Positions 1 through 8,213 of a stretch of 43,667 nucleotides of DNA are shown piece by piece; the first letter of the stretch is position 1, and each line of letters opens with the position of its first letter. The DNA comes from an uncultured Bradyrhizobium sp. Its GTDB lineage: Bacteria > Pseudomonadota > Alphaproteobacteria > Rhizobiales > Xanthobacteraceae. The notes under the pieces are model-generated. The model was given only the letters and a program-made list of their open reading frames with translations. It ran no database searches and was not told the DNA's origin. Both the position numbers and the translations under genes were made by a program. The stretch spans positions 1 to 43,667 of the forward strand of contig NZ_CAKZHY010000142.1 in NCBI RefSeq assembly GCF_936928535.1. The letters are read 5' to 3'.

Positions 1-32
1 GCTCTTGTGCCACGGGGGCCGTCCACATATGG

Positions 33-52
33 GTCCCGGCCTTCGCCGGGAC
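33..52. repeat. Short palindromic intergenic repeat (GTCCCGGC type)
   Basis: Eight-base arms GTCCCGGC and GCCGGGAC flank the tetraloop CTTC, just past the 3' end of the minus-strand permease gene. The arm sequence is the same as in the longer element at 3802-3847. There is no T-run, so it is not a canonical terminator. The left edge of the window may cut a larger element. Confidence 0.6.
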
Positions 53-62
53 GACGGTGGGG

Positions 63-977
63 CTACACCGGCGGAGTCACATCTCCGCCGGTGCGGCCAA
101 GATCGCGCTCACGCAGATAGATGTAGAAGCCGGCGCCGATGATGATCGCGGCGCCGACGATGGTCGCGATGGAGGGCACATCGCCGAACACGACGAAGCC
201 GAAGATCACCGCCCAGACGATCATCGAATATTGATACGGCACCACCACGCTCGCCGGCGCGAGCTTGAGCGAGCGGTTGACGCAGAACAGCGCCGTCACC
301 GAGATGCATCCCGCCAGCGCGAAGAACACCAGGCTGCCTGGGGTCGGCGGCACCCAGTGGAAGGCCGACAGCACGGCGCCAAGCGAGAACGTGCCGATGA
401 ATTGCGAGGACGCCATCACGATGTCGGGCGTTTTGCGCAGGCTGCGGGTGATCAGCATCAGGGTTGCGAAGGAAAGACTTCCGCCGAGCGCGATCAGCGC
501 CGGCAGGCTCACCGTCTGCGCCGAGGGCCTGAGCGCGATCAGCACACCGCAGAACCCGATCAAAATCGCCGTCCAGCGCCGCCAGCCGACCTTCTCGCCC
601 AGAAAGATCGCCGACATCGCGGTGACGAAGATGGGGCCGGCAAGATAATAGGTGATGACGTCAGCGAGCGGCAGATAGACCGCCGCAAGGAAGAAGGCCG
701 CGACCTCCAGCGTCGACAGCACGACACGAAACAGCTGCAGGCGCGGCCGCTCCAGATGCAGGAACTGATGACGCTGCCGCCAGATCAGCGGCGACAGCAA
801 CAGCAGCGCCGCGCAGGCGCGCAGGAACAGGAGCTGCCCGACCGAATAAGTCCCGACCAGGAATTTGCCCGTGGCGTCACCGAACGAGAACATGAAGATC
901 GACAGCACCATCAAGCCGATGCCGGCGAGCCGTGCCGAGCGGTCGTCATAGGCGGAGATATTCTTGAAGAAGGGCAT
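63..977 (-). CDS. DMT-superfamily (EamA) permease
   Basis: A 304-residue integral membrane protein made of about ten hydrophobic helices in two similar halves, as is usual for EamA/RhaT-type drug/metabolite transporters. Short basic loops separate helices (for example YLRERDLGR after the last helix). The substrate cannot be read from sequence; relatives export amino acids, metabolites or drugs across the inner membrane. The reading frame stays open upstream to 1073, but that extension is basic and non-hydrophobic. I chose the ATG at 977 (MPFFKNISAYDD), which puts the first helix about 20 residues in. The gene is divergent from the MaoC-like gene, so both promoters must lie in 978-1096. Family call good, function unknown. 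Confidence 0.85.
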   Translation of the reverse strand: MPFFKNISAYDDRSARLAGIGLMVLSIFMFSFGDATGKFLVGTYSVGQLLFLRACAALLLLSPLIWRQRHQFLHLERPRLQLFRVVLSTLEVAAFFLAAVYLPLADVITYYLAGPIFVTAMSAIFLGEKVGWRRWTAILIGFCGVLIALRPSAQTVSLPALIALGGSLSFATLMLITRSLRKTPDIVMASSQFIGTFSLGAVLSAFHWVPPTPGSLVFFALAGCISVTALFCVNRSLKLAPASVVVPYQYSMIVWAVIFGFVVFGDVPSIATIVGAAIIIGAGFYIYLRERDLGRTGGDVTPPV

Positions 978-1096
978 CGAACGCCGTTTTAATGAGGCGG
1001 GCGCGCGCGACAAGCCCGCGCAAGCCGATTGAGCGGATTGTCGCACTCTTCGCGCCGCGGTAGCGATAGTCACTTCACCGAGAAAAGAGCATCGAC

Positions 1097-1576
1097 ATGA
1101 CCGACTTCGACCCGGCCCAGCACCGCATGATGTCAGCGCAACGCTGGTTTGAGGATTTCGTGGTCGGCGAACGCTTCGTGCTGCCGAGCCGGACCCAGAC
1201 GACGGCGGTGTTCGCGGCGTTTCAGACCGCGAGCGGCGACACTCACCCGGTGCACTACGATGTGGAATATTGCCGCGCCCGCGGCATGCCGCATCTGCTC
1301 GCCCACGGCTTCCAGACGCTGATCCACACCGCGCCCGGCGCGGGCCTGTTTCCGTTCATGGTCGAGGAGTCCCTGGTCGGCTTCCTGGAGCAGTCGAGCC
1401 GGTTCCTCAAGCCCGTCTTCGCCGACGACACCATTTATCCGGCCCTCGAGGTGATCGAACTCGTGCCGGGCCGAACCACCGGCACCGTGACGCTTCGGAG
1501 CACGGTGTTCAACCAGCGCAAGGAGCTGGTGCTGGAAGGCATGCAGAAATTCCTGATCCGGCGCCGGCCGGCGTAA
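1097..1576 (+). CDS. MaoC-like (R)-specific enoyl-CoA hydratase-fold protein
   Basis: A 159-residue single hot-dog domain protein. The hydratase-2 signature is visible as SGDTHPVHYD, giving the catalytic pair Asp48 and His53; the Asn often found two residues after the Asp is His50 here. Members of this family hydrate 2-enoyl-CoA thioesters or act as related dehydratases. Single-domain forms of about 150 residues occur in many Proteobacteria with unassigned substrates. An AAAAGAG stretch about ten bases upstream supports the ATG at 1097. It stands alone: the permease on the left is divergent and the gene on the right convergent. The family is clear, the physiological substrate is not. Confidence 0.85.
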   Translation: MTDFDPAQHRMMSAQRWFEDFVVGERFVLPSRTQTTAVFAAFQTASGDTHPVHYDVEYCRARGMPHLLAHGFQTLIHTAPGAGLFPFMVEESLVGFLEQSSRFLKPVFADDTIYPALEVIELVPGRTTGTVTLRSTVFNQRKELVLEGMQKFLIRRRPA

Positions 1577-1603
1577 GGATCACGCGAACGAACCCACGCG
1601 GCT

Positions 1604-2602
1604 TCATTCGACCACCCGATCCGCGCTCGCGAGCAGGGTTGCAGGCACATCGAGCGACAGCGCCTTGGCTGCCTTGAGGTTCAATGCCAGCTCGAATTTG
1701 GAGGCCTGATAGAACGGGATCTCGCCGGGCGATGTGCCGCGCAGGATCGCATCGATGTTGTTGGCCGCGCGCTTGTTCAATTCGACAAGGTCGAACGAAT
1801 AGGTCATGAGACCACCGACATCGACGAAATCGGCCAGAGGGTAGATCGCAGGAAGCGCAATCGAAGCGATCTTGGCGGTGATGATGGCGCGCTTGGTCAT
1901 GACATCAGGACTGTCGCCGACCATGATGGCGTCGGCCCCATCGGAACCGATCCGGTCGATGAGATCCTGATAGCTCGCCTCGGTCGTTGGGAAGTCGACC
2001 AGAAACGGAGTGACCTCGACGCCCGCGGCAGATGCAGCCGCGCGGACGCTCGGACCTTGAGGGCCCTCCCATGCCCCGCGCAGGGTGATGAAGGCGAGCC
2101 GGCCAAGCTTCGGAGACATCTCGCGCAACAGCGCGATGCGCTTGCCGTGGATCGACGGACCGGTATCGACGCTGACGCCAGTGAAATTCCCGCCCGGCCG
2201 CGCGAGACTGGCGGCAAGCCCCTGCGCCACCGGATCGGCCGTCAGCGCCACGACCGGGATCGTCGAGGTCGCCCGCTTGAACAGCAATGCGCCGAGGCCG
2301 ACAACATAAATCACGTCGGGATTGCTGCGGACCACCTCCTCGACCAAAGCCGGAGCACCGGCGCCGGCCTTCTCCGCGCCCCAGCGTTCGACGATGAGAT
2401 TGTCATCGACGATCTGGCCGAGCCGCCGCAACTCGGCGAACAGCGCCCGGTAATAGCGGTTCTCGCTGTCCTCCTGCATCTGCGCCGACGGTTCCGAAGG
2501 ACTGTAGATCGCAAGGCGCTTCCTGCTGGCGGCGGGCTGCGCACCGGCGCGCGACAATAACGCGGCCGCAATCGTGCCCCCGATGAACTCCCGTCGCCGC
2601 AT
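1604..2602 (-). CDS. ABC transporter substrate-binding protein (ABC_sub_bind / TrpX type)
   Basis: About 332 residues. The N-terminus MRRREFIGGTIAAALLSRAGA is a twin-arginine-like or ordinary export signal, so the protein should act in the periplasm. The body has the two-lobe pattern of the ABC_sub_bind family: RLAIYSPSEPSAQ, a hypothetical-partner stretch VIYVVGLGALLFKRAT, PVVALTADPVAQGLAASLARPGGNFTGVS, and a C-terminal lobe ending in ASKFELALNLKAAKAL. Family members include tryptophan- or tyrosine-binding proteins, but many rhizobial copies are solitary. No permease or ATPase gene is adjacent here, so the partner must be elsewhere or the protein is an orphan receptor. The open frame starts at 2620, but Met at 2602 begins the signal peptide. 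Divergent from obgE. Confidence 0.85.
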   Translation of the reverse strand: MRRREFIGGTIAAALLSRAGAQPAASRKRLAIYSPSEPSAQMQEDSENRYYRALFAELRRLGQIVDDNLIVERWGAEKAGAGAPALVEEVVRSNPDVIYVVGLGALLFKRATSTIPVVALTADPVAQGLAASLARPGGNFTGVSVDTGPSIHGKRIALLREMSPKLGRLAFITLRGAWEGPQGPSVRAAASAAGVEVTPFLVDFPTTEASYQDLIDRIGSDGADAIMVGDSPDVMTKRAIITAKIASIALPAIYPLADFVDVGGLMTYSFDLVELNKRAANNIDAILRGTSPGEIPFYQASKFELALNLKAAKALSLDVPATLLASADRVVE

Positions 2603-2758
2603 CCGAACGCCACTCCCCAATTTGGCCCCGCTATATCACATCAGGCCGACGCGAGAGCGTGCCGGCTGGTTAAGCACGGGACGAAATCGCTTAAATTTCG
2701 GCCGATTTGCGGGCAAACCCGGGTTGCCGCGGGTGTCCGGCTGGCCTACCTATGGCCC

Positions 2759-3799
2759 ATGAAATTCCTTGACGAAGCAAAGGTCTATATCCGCTCCGGT
2801 GACGGCGGGAACGGCTGCGTGGCGTTCCGCCGCGAGAAGTTCATTGAGTTCGGCGGTCCCTCCGGCGGCAATGGCGGCCGCGGCGGCAATGTGATCATCG
2901 AGGTGGCCGATGGCCTCAACACGCTGATCGACTACCGCTACCAACAGCACTTCAAGGCGCAGAAGGGCGAGAACGGCCAAGGCTCGGACCGCCATGGCGC
3001 CAACGGCAAGAACATCGTGCTGAAGGTCCCCCTGGGCACGCAGATCTTCGACGAAGACCGCGAGACGCTGATCCACGACTTCACCAATGTCGGCGAAAAG
3101 TTCGTGCTGGCTGAGGGCGGCAATGGCGGCTTCGGCAACGCTCATTTCAAATCCTCGACCAATCGCGCGCCGCGCAACGCCAATCCCGGCCAGGTGGGCG
3201 AAGAGCGCTGGATCTGGCTGCGGCTGAAGCTGATCGCGGACGCCGGCCTCGTCGGCATGCCCAATGCCGGCAAGTCGACGTTCCTGTCCAAGGTCAGCGC
3301 CGCGCGGCCGAAGATCGCGGACTATCCCTTCACCACCCTGCATCCGCAGCTCGGTGTCGTGAATGCCGACGGCCGCGAATTCGTGCTCGCCGACATTCCC
3401 GGCCTGATCGAGGGCGCACATGAAGGCACCGGCCTCGGCGACCGCTTCCTCGGTCATGTCGAGCGCTGCCGCGTGCTGCTGCATCTGGTCGACGCCACCT
3501 GCGAACATGCGGGCAAGGCCTACAAGACCGTCCGCAAGGAGCTCGACGCCTATGGTGGTCAGCTCACCGACAAGATCGAGATCGTCGCGCTCAATAAGAT
3601 CGACGCCGTCGAGCCGGACGAGCTGAAGAAGCAGAAAGACCGGCTGAAGCGCGCGGCGAAGAAGACGCCGCTGCTGCTCTCCGGCGCCACGGGCCAGGGC
3701 GTCAAGGAAGCGTTGCGCGCGCTGGTCGAGGTGATCGGTGAAGCCCCTGTTTCGGCCAAGGCCAAGAGCGCGGCCGAAGCGGAGCCCTGGTCGGCTTAG
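2759..3799 (+). CDS. obgE: Obg-family GTPase ObgE/CgtA
   Basis: A 346-residue essential-type GTPase that binds the large ribosomal subunit and links ribosome assembly to growth state. The glycine-rich Obg domain covers about residues 1-158 (GDGGNGC, GGPSGGNGGRGG). The G domain follows, with the P-loop GMPNAGKS at 166-173, the switch I segment YPFTTLHPQLG, DIPG at 212-215, NKID at 279-282 and SGA at 308-310. The variable C-terminal OCT extension is nearly absent: the protein ends with a short acidic, Ala-rich tail, as in other Alphaproteobacteria. The start MKFLDEAKVYIRSGDGG is fixed by family conservation, yet no Shine-Dalgarno sequence precedes it. The ribosomal genes rplU and rpmA that often precede obgE are not in this window. 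Confidence 0.98.
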   Translation: MKFLDEAKVYIRSGDGGNGCVAFRREKFIEFGGPSGGNGGRGGNVIIEVADGLNTLIDYRYQQHFKAQKGENGQGSDRHGANGKNIVLKVPLGTQIFDEDRETLIHDFTNVGEKFVLAEGGNGGFGNAHFKSSTNRAPRNANPGQVGEERWIWLRLKLIADAGLVGMPNAGKSTFLSKVSAARPKIADYPFTTLHPQLGVVNADGREFVLADIPGLIEGAHEGTGLGDRFLGHVERCRVLLHLVDATCEHAGKAYKTVRKELDAYGGQLTDKIEIVALNKIDAVEPDELKKQKDRLKRAAKKTPLLLSGATGQGVKEALRALVEVIGEAPVSAKAKSAAEAEPWSA

Positions 3800-3801
3800 T
3801 T

Positions 3802-3847
3802 GTCGTCCCGGCCTAGTGCGCAATTGCGCACGGGGGGCCGGGACGAC
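3802..3847. repeat. Intergenic palindromic repeat with nested palindrome
   Basis: Twelve-base perfect arms GTCGTCCCGGCC (3802-3813) and GGCCGGGACGAC (3836-3847) enclose a second perfect palindrome, GTGCGCAATTGCGCAC (3816-3831). It begins three bases after the obgE stop and could fold in the obgE 3' end, but no T-run follows. The outer arms match the element at 33-52. Confidence 0.8.
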
Positions 3848-3944
3848 GCTTGAGAGTGTGGCGCAACCTCACGCATCTCCTGCAGTTGCCATCGCGCCCT
3901 CGATAGCGCAGCATCAGGCAATCAAGAAACGACAGGGATGACGC

Positions 3945-5579
3945 ATGGCGCGCGCGAAGAACGTTCTCTGGATCATGTGCGACCAGCTTCGCTATGATTA
4001 TCTCGGCTGCACCGGCCATCCCACGCTGAAGACGCCGAACATCGACGCCATGGCGAAGCGCGGCGTGCTGTTCACGAAGGCGTATGTGCAATCGCCGATC
4101 TGCGGCCCGTCGCGGATGTCGTTCTACACCGGCCGCTACATGCGCTCGCACGGCTCGCATTGGAATGGCTGGCCCTTACGCGTCGGCGAGCCCACGCTCG
4201 GCGATCACCTCAACAAGATCGGCGTGCGCAACGTGCTGGTCGGCAAGACCCATATGGCGCCCGATCTCGAAGGCATGAAGGCGCTCGGCATTCCGCCGGA
4301 ATCCGTCATTGGCGTGCATGTCGCCGAATGCGGCTTCGAGCCCTATGAGCGTGACGACGGATTGCATCCGACCGGCCGGCCACGCCCGAAATACGACGAA
4401 TATCTGCGCCGGCAGGGATTTGAGGCAACCAATCCCTGGGAGCATTGGGCCAACTCAGGCGCGGACGAAGACGGCTCGCTGCAGAACGGCTGGCTGCTGG
4501 TGCACGCCGACAAGGCCGCGCGCGTGCCTGACGAGCATTCCGAGACACCCTATATGACGCGGCGCGCGATGGACTTCATCAGCGAAGCCGAGACCGACGG
4601 CCGGCCGTGGTGCCTGCATCTGTCCTACATCAAGCCGCACTGGCCCTACATCGCGCCAGAACCCTACGCCAGCATGTATTCGACCGAGGACATGATCCCG
4701 GTGATCCGTTCCGAGCGTGAGCGGCAGAATCCGCATCCGGTGTTCGGCGCCTATATGGACATGCGCTACTCTCGCAACATGGCGCGCGACGAGGCGCGTG
4801 AGAAGGTGATCCCGACCTATATGGGCCTGATCACCCAGATCGACGACCAGATGGGCGTGCTGATGAAGTTCTTAGGTGAACGCGGCCTCCTGGAAACAAC
4901 CATGATCGTGTTCACCTCGGATCACGGCGATTATCTCGGCGATCACTGGATGGGCGAGAAGGACCTGTTCCACGAACAGTCTGCAAGAATTCCCCTGATC
5001 ATCATCGATCCATCGAAAGAGGCCGACGCCACGCGCGGCACGCGCAGCGATGCACTGGTCGAAGGCATCGATCTCGCACCGACCTTCGTCGATTATTTCG
5101 GCGGCAAGGTGCCGGGCCACATTCTCGAAGGACGTTCGCTGCTGCCGCTGCTGCGCGGCGAGAGGCCATCGGATTGGCGCAAGGTGGCGTTCTCCGAATA
5201 TGACTATTCGATGCAGGATGTCAGGCTGAAGCTGAACCAGCCGATCGAGCGCTGCCGCCTGTTCATGGTGTTCGACGGCCGCTGGAAATACATCCACGCC
5301 TCCGGCTTCCGCCCGATGCTGTACGACCTCGAGACCGACCCGGACGAATATGTCGATCGCGGCGATGATCCAGAATGCGCTGCGATCATCGCGCGATTGC
5401 AGGCCGAGCTGTTTGACTGGGCGCTGCATCCGAACGACCACATCACCACGCCGCGCGAGAAGATCGCGAATTATGCGGACAATCAGTTGCAGGTGAAGGG
5501 CGGAATCCTGATCGGCATCTGGGACGAGAAAGAGCTCGCCGCGATCAAGGATGGGATAGCGCAGCGCGCGAAGATGTGA
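3945..5579 (+). CDS. Sulfatase / phosphonate monoester hydrolase-like enzyme (fGly type)
   Basis: A 544-residue enzyme of the alkaline phosphatase superfamily, sulfatase branch. The metal site begins at MCDQLRYDYLG (Asp13). The formylglycine motif C-x-P-S-R is CGPSR at residues 53-57, so Cys53 should be oxidised to formylglycine and act as nucleophile. The second metal site is SDHGD (Asp326-His327). No signal peptide is seen, so it is probably cytoplasmic. Family members cleave sulfate esters, phosphonate monoesters or phosphodiesters, often promiscuously; the substrate is not readable here. No sulfatase-maturing enzyme gene lies nearby. The gene is alone, with repeat elements on both sides, and faces the Bug-type gene convergently. 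Confidence 0.88.
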   Translation: MARAKNVLWIMCDQLRYDYLGCTGHPTLKTPNIDAMAKRGVLFTKAYVQSPICGPSRMSFYTGRYMRSHGSHWNGWPLRVGEPTLGDHLNKIGVRNVLVGKTHMAPDLEGMKALGIPPESVIGVHVAECGFEPYERDDGLHPTGRPRPKYDEYLRRQGFEATNPWEHWANSGADEDGSLQNGWLLVHADKAARVPDEHSETPYMTRRAMDFISEAETDGRPWCLHLSYIKPHWPYIAPEPYASMYSTEDMIPVIRSERERQNPHPVFGAYMDMRYSRNMARDEAREKVIPTYMGLITQIDDQMGVLMKFLGERGLLETTMIVFTSDHGDYLGDHWMGEKDLFHEQSARIPLIIIDPSKEADATRGTRSDALVEGIDLAPTFVDYFGGKVPGHILEGRSLLPLLRGERPSDWRKVAFSEYDYSMQDVRLKLNQPIERCRLFMVFDGRWKYIHASGFRPMLYDLETDPDEYVDRGDDPECAAIIARLQAELFDWALHPNDHITTPREKIANYADNQLQVKGGILIGIWDEKELAAIKDGIAQRAKM

Positions 5580-5605
5580 GTGAGCGGAGCGCGGCGCTCT
5601 CAGTT

Positions 5606-5687
5606 CGTCATGGCCGGGCCTGACCTGGCTTGACCCGGGCATTCACGTCGATGCACGTGGATGGCGGGGACATGCCCGGCCATGACG
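5606..5687. repeat. Intergenic palindromic repeat (CGTCATGGCCGGGC type)
   Basis: Fourteen-base perfect arms CGTCATGGCCGGGC (5606-5619) and GCCCGGCCATGACG (5674-5687) enclose a 54-base centre with a further inner inverted repeat around CACGTCGATGCACGTGG. It lies between two convergent genes, so it could help end both transcripts. Relatives of this family are at 21473-21587 and 31113-31237. Confidence 0.85.
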
Positions 5688-5711
5688 GCGAGTGTGGAGC
5701 ACAAGCGAAGC

Positions 5712-6677
5712 CTAATTCTCGATCTTGTATCCCGTTGCCTTCACGATCGGCTGCCAGAACGCCGTGTTCGCCGCGAGCTCCTTTGTCAGTCCGTCCGCGC
5801 TGCTGCCGACCGGTATCAGCCCGATCGCCGTGAGCTTCTCCTTCACGTCAGGCTTGGCAAGCGCAGCGCTCACAGCCGCACCCAATTTGCTGGCAAATTC
5901 CGGCGGGCTACCGGCGGGAAGCCACATGCCGTACCAGGCGTCCGCCACGAGATCGATGCCGCTCTCCTTCAGCGTGGGCACCTCAGGCGCGAACGGCGAA
6001 CGTTCCGCGCTCGAGACCCCGATGATCTTCACGTTCTTGGCGCGGTGCTGCGGCAGCGCATCTGCCAACGTCACGATCCCGAAAGAGATGTGGCCGCCGA
6101 CGAGGTCGTTGAGGATCGGTGCGCTGCCGCGATAGGGCACGCGGGTCAGGGGAATGCCGAGGTCCTTTTCGAGCTTCGAGCCGGCGAAGTGGGGAATGGT
6201 ACCGTTGCTCGGCACGCCGAACGAGGTCTTGTCGGGATGCGCCTTCAGCCACGCGACGAATCCCTTGAAGTCGGCGACATCCATGGCCGGGCCGACAACC
6301 AGCGCGAACTCGAACCGCGCCAGCAGCGACACCGGCATGAAATCCTTCGCCGTGTCGAAGCTCGGCGTCGTCTCCACCATCGGCAGCAGATACATGGTCG
6401 GCCCTGTCGTCACCAGCACCATGCTGCCGTCGGGGCTTGCGCCCTTCACCGATTTGATGCCGATCAGGCCGTCACCGCCGGTGCGGTTCTCGACCACCAT
6501 GGTCCGTTGCAGCATCGGCGCGATCTCCTGGGCGATCAGCCTGCACAGCGTATCGCCGCCGGCGCCCGCCGCGAACGGGAAGATGATTTTGCTCAGCCCG
6601 GCCTGCGCTTGAGCTTCACCCGCCTGCGCAAGGAGCGGCAGGCCGAGACATCCGGCCATGAATTTGCGGCGATCCAT
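5712..6677 (-). CDS. Tripartite tricarboxylate transporter (Bug/TctC) substrate-binding protein
   Basis: A 321-residue periplasmic receptor of the Bug family. The N-terminus MDRRKFMAGCLGLPLLAQAG carries a Tat-like RRKF motif and a hydrophobic core. The mature part shows the family pattern: IIFPFAAGAGGDTLCRLIAQ, then VENRTGGDGLIG for the ligand loop, followed by GYTTVTTGP-like and FGVPSNGTIPHFAG segments. Bug receptors bind small carboxylates or related compounds and many rhizobial and Bordetella copies have no adjacent TctA/TctB membrane genes; none are seen here. It is convergent with the sulfatase gene and divergent from proB. The ligand is unknown. Confidence 0.9.
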   Translation of the reverse strand: MDRRKFMAGCLGLPLLAQAGEAQAQAGLSKIIFPFAAGAGGDTLCRLIAQEIAPMLQRTMVVENRTGGDGLIGIKSVKGASPDGSMVLVTTGPTMYLLPMVETTPSFDTAKDFMPVSLLARFEFALVVGPAMDVADFKGFVAWLKAHPDKTSFGVPSNGTIPHFAGSKLEKDLGIPLTRVPYRGSAPILNDLVGGHISFGIVTLADALPQHRAKNVKIIGVSSAERSPFAPEVPTLKESGIDLVADAWYGMWLPAGSPPEFASKLGAAVSAALAKPDVKEKLTAIGLIPVGSSADGLTKELAANTAFWQPIVKATGYKIEN

Positions 6678-6862
6678 TGGTTTCCTCGTTCAGCCCGTTA
6701 TTGATTGGGGGCATTAGAGCCCGGCTGGCCGGCAAGACAAGACCGACCTTCGCCTTTACCAGGCCTGCCGCCTTGCGCCGGCCATCGTCCTGCTGCAAAA
6801 GCAGGCCTGATCGGCGCGGCCCGTCGCTCCGCCGTCTCCCAGAACAATTCGTCGCACGCAAC

Positions 6863-7984
6863 ATGGCCAGCCCCGAACTCAGTCAATTCCGCCGCATCGT
6901 CGTCAAGGTCGGCTCCGCGCTGCTGGTCGATTCCGACAGGGGCGAGGTGCGGGCGTCCTGGCTGGCCGCGCTCGCCGACGACATGGCGAAGCTGCACAAG
7001 GAGGGCCGCGACGTCCTCGTGGTGTCCTCGGGCTCGATCGCGCTCGGCCGCAGCCGCCTCAAATTGCCGCGCGGGCCACTGAAGCTGGAGGAGAGCCAGG
7101 CCGCGGCCGCCGTCGGCCAGATCGCGCTGGCGCGGATCTGGTCGGAAGTGCTCGGGGCACACGACATCGGCGCGGGCCAGATCCTGGTCACGCTGCAGGA
7201 CACCGAGGAGCGCCGTCGCTATCTCAATGCGCGCTCCACCATCGGCAAGCTGCTGGAGTGGCGCGCGATTCCCGTGATCAACGAGAACGACACGGTCGCG
7301 ACCACCGAGATCCGCTACGGCGATAATGACCGCCTCGCCGCGCGCGTCGCCACCATGGCGAGTGCCGATCTCCTGGTGCTGCTCTCCGACATCGACGGGC
7401 TCTACGACGCCCCGCCGAAGAACAATCCGAACGCCAAGCTCATTCCTGTGGTCGAAAGCATCTCCTCCGAGATCGAGGCTGTCGCCGGAGATGCCGAGTC
7501 CGAACTGTCGCGCGGCGGCATGCGCACCAAGGTCGAGGCGGCCAAGATCGCCACGACCGGCGGCACGCATATGCTGATTGCGTCAGGCAAGATCGAGCAC
7601 CCCCTGCAGGCGATCGCCGATGGCGGCCGCTGCACCTGGTTCCTGACGCCGGCCAACCCCGTCACCTCGCGCAAGCGCTGGATCGCGGGCTCACTGGAGC
7701 CGAAGGGGACGCTGACGATCGATGCAGGCGCAGTGACGGCGCTGCGCGCCGGCGCCAGCCTGCTGCCCGCCGGCGTCATCAAGGTCGAGGGCCAGTTCGC
7801 CCGCGGCGATGCCGTGATCGTCCGTGGCCCCGACACCAGCGAGGTCGGCCGCGGCCTGATCGCCTATGACGCCGAGGTCGCCGAAAAGATCAAAGGTCGC
7901 TCCTCCCCTGATGTGATGACCATCCTCGGCATCAGCGGGCGATCGGAGATGATCCACCGCGATGATCTGGTGGTGGGCGGGTAG
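6863..7984 (+). CDS. proB: Glutamate 5-kinase
   Basis: Catalyses ATP-dependent phosphorylation of L-glutamate, the first step of proline synthesis, in the cytoplasm. 373 residues: an amino acid kinase domain (about 1-255) with VVKVGSALLV near the start, SSGSIALGR, NENDTVATTEIRYGDNDRLAA and RGGMRTKVEAAKIAT, then a C-terminal PUA domain (about 280-365). An ATG at 6863 (MASPELSQFRR) is chosen; the frame is open back to 6677, but that 62-residue extension is Arg/Pro-rich and overlaps the promoter space of the divergent Bug gene. It is followed by proA after a 230-bp gap that holds a palindromic repeat. Proline feedback is expected for the family. Confidence 0.96.
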   Translation: MASPELSQFRRIVVKVGSALLVDSDRGEVRASWLAALADDMAKLHKEGRDVLVVSSGSIALGRSRLKLPRGPLKLEESQAAAAVGQIALARIWSEVLGAHDIGAGQILVTLQDTEERRRYLNARSTIGKLLEWRAIPVINENDTVATTEIRYGDNDRLAARVATMASADLLVLLSDIDGLYDAPPKNNPNAKLIPVVESISSEIEAVAGDAESELSRGGMRTKVEAAKIATTGGTHMLIASGKIEHPLQAIADGGRCTWFLTPANPVTSRKRWIAGSLEPKGTLTIDAGAVTALRAGASLLPAGVIKVEGQFARGDAVIVRGPDTSEVGRGLIAYDAEVAEKIKGRSSPDVMTILGISGRSEMIHRDDLVVGG

Positions 7985-7995
7985 CCGGCCCCACA

Positions 7996-8076
7996 GTCAT
8001 TCCGGGGCGGTGCGCTAGCACCGAACCCGGAATCTCGAGATTCCGGGTCTGGTCCTTTGCACCGTCCAGGAATGAC
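7996..8076. repeat. Intergenic palindromic repeat (GTCATTCC type) between proB and proA
   Basis: Outer arms GTCATTCC (7996-8003) and GGAATGAC (8069-8076) surround a perfect 24-bp palindrome at 8025-8048 whose left half is ACCCGGAATCTC. The same end sequences and the CTCGAGATTCCGGGT core recur at 16038-16120, and the ends at 24974-25074. It separates proB from proA inside a likely co-transcribed pair. Confidence 0.85.
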
Positions 8077-8213
8077 GACGCAGTTGGGAGCGGGAGTAAG
8101 CCACTGACCCACCCCCGAAGTCGCCAATCGAAGCCCAGCCATACCCTACCCGCCCTTCGCAAAAGCGGGATTTCCGTGCTAGGACACCGCCTTAGCAGAA
8201 GGTTTGAACCCCT

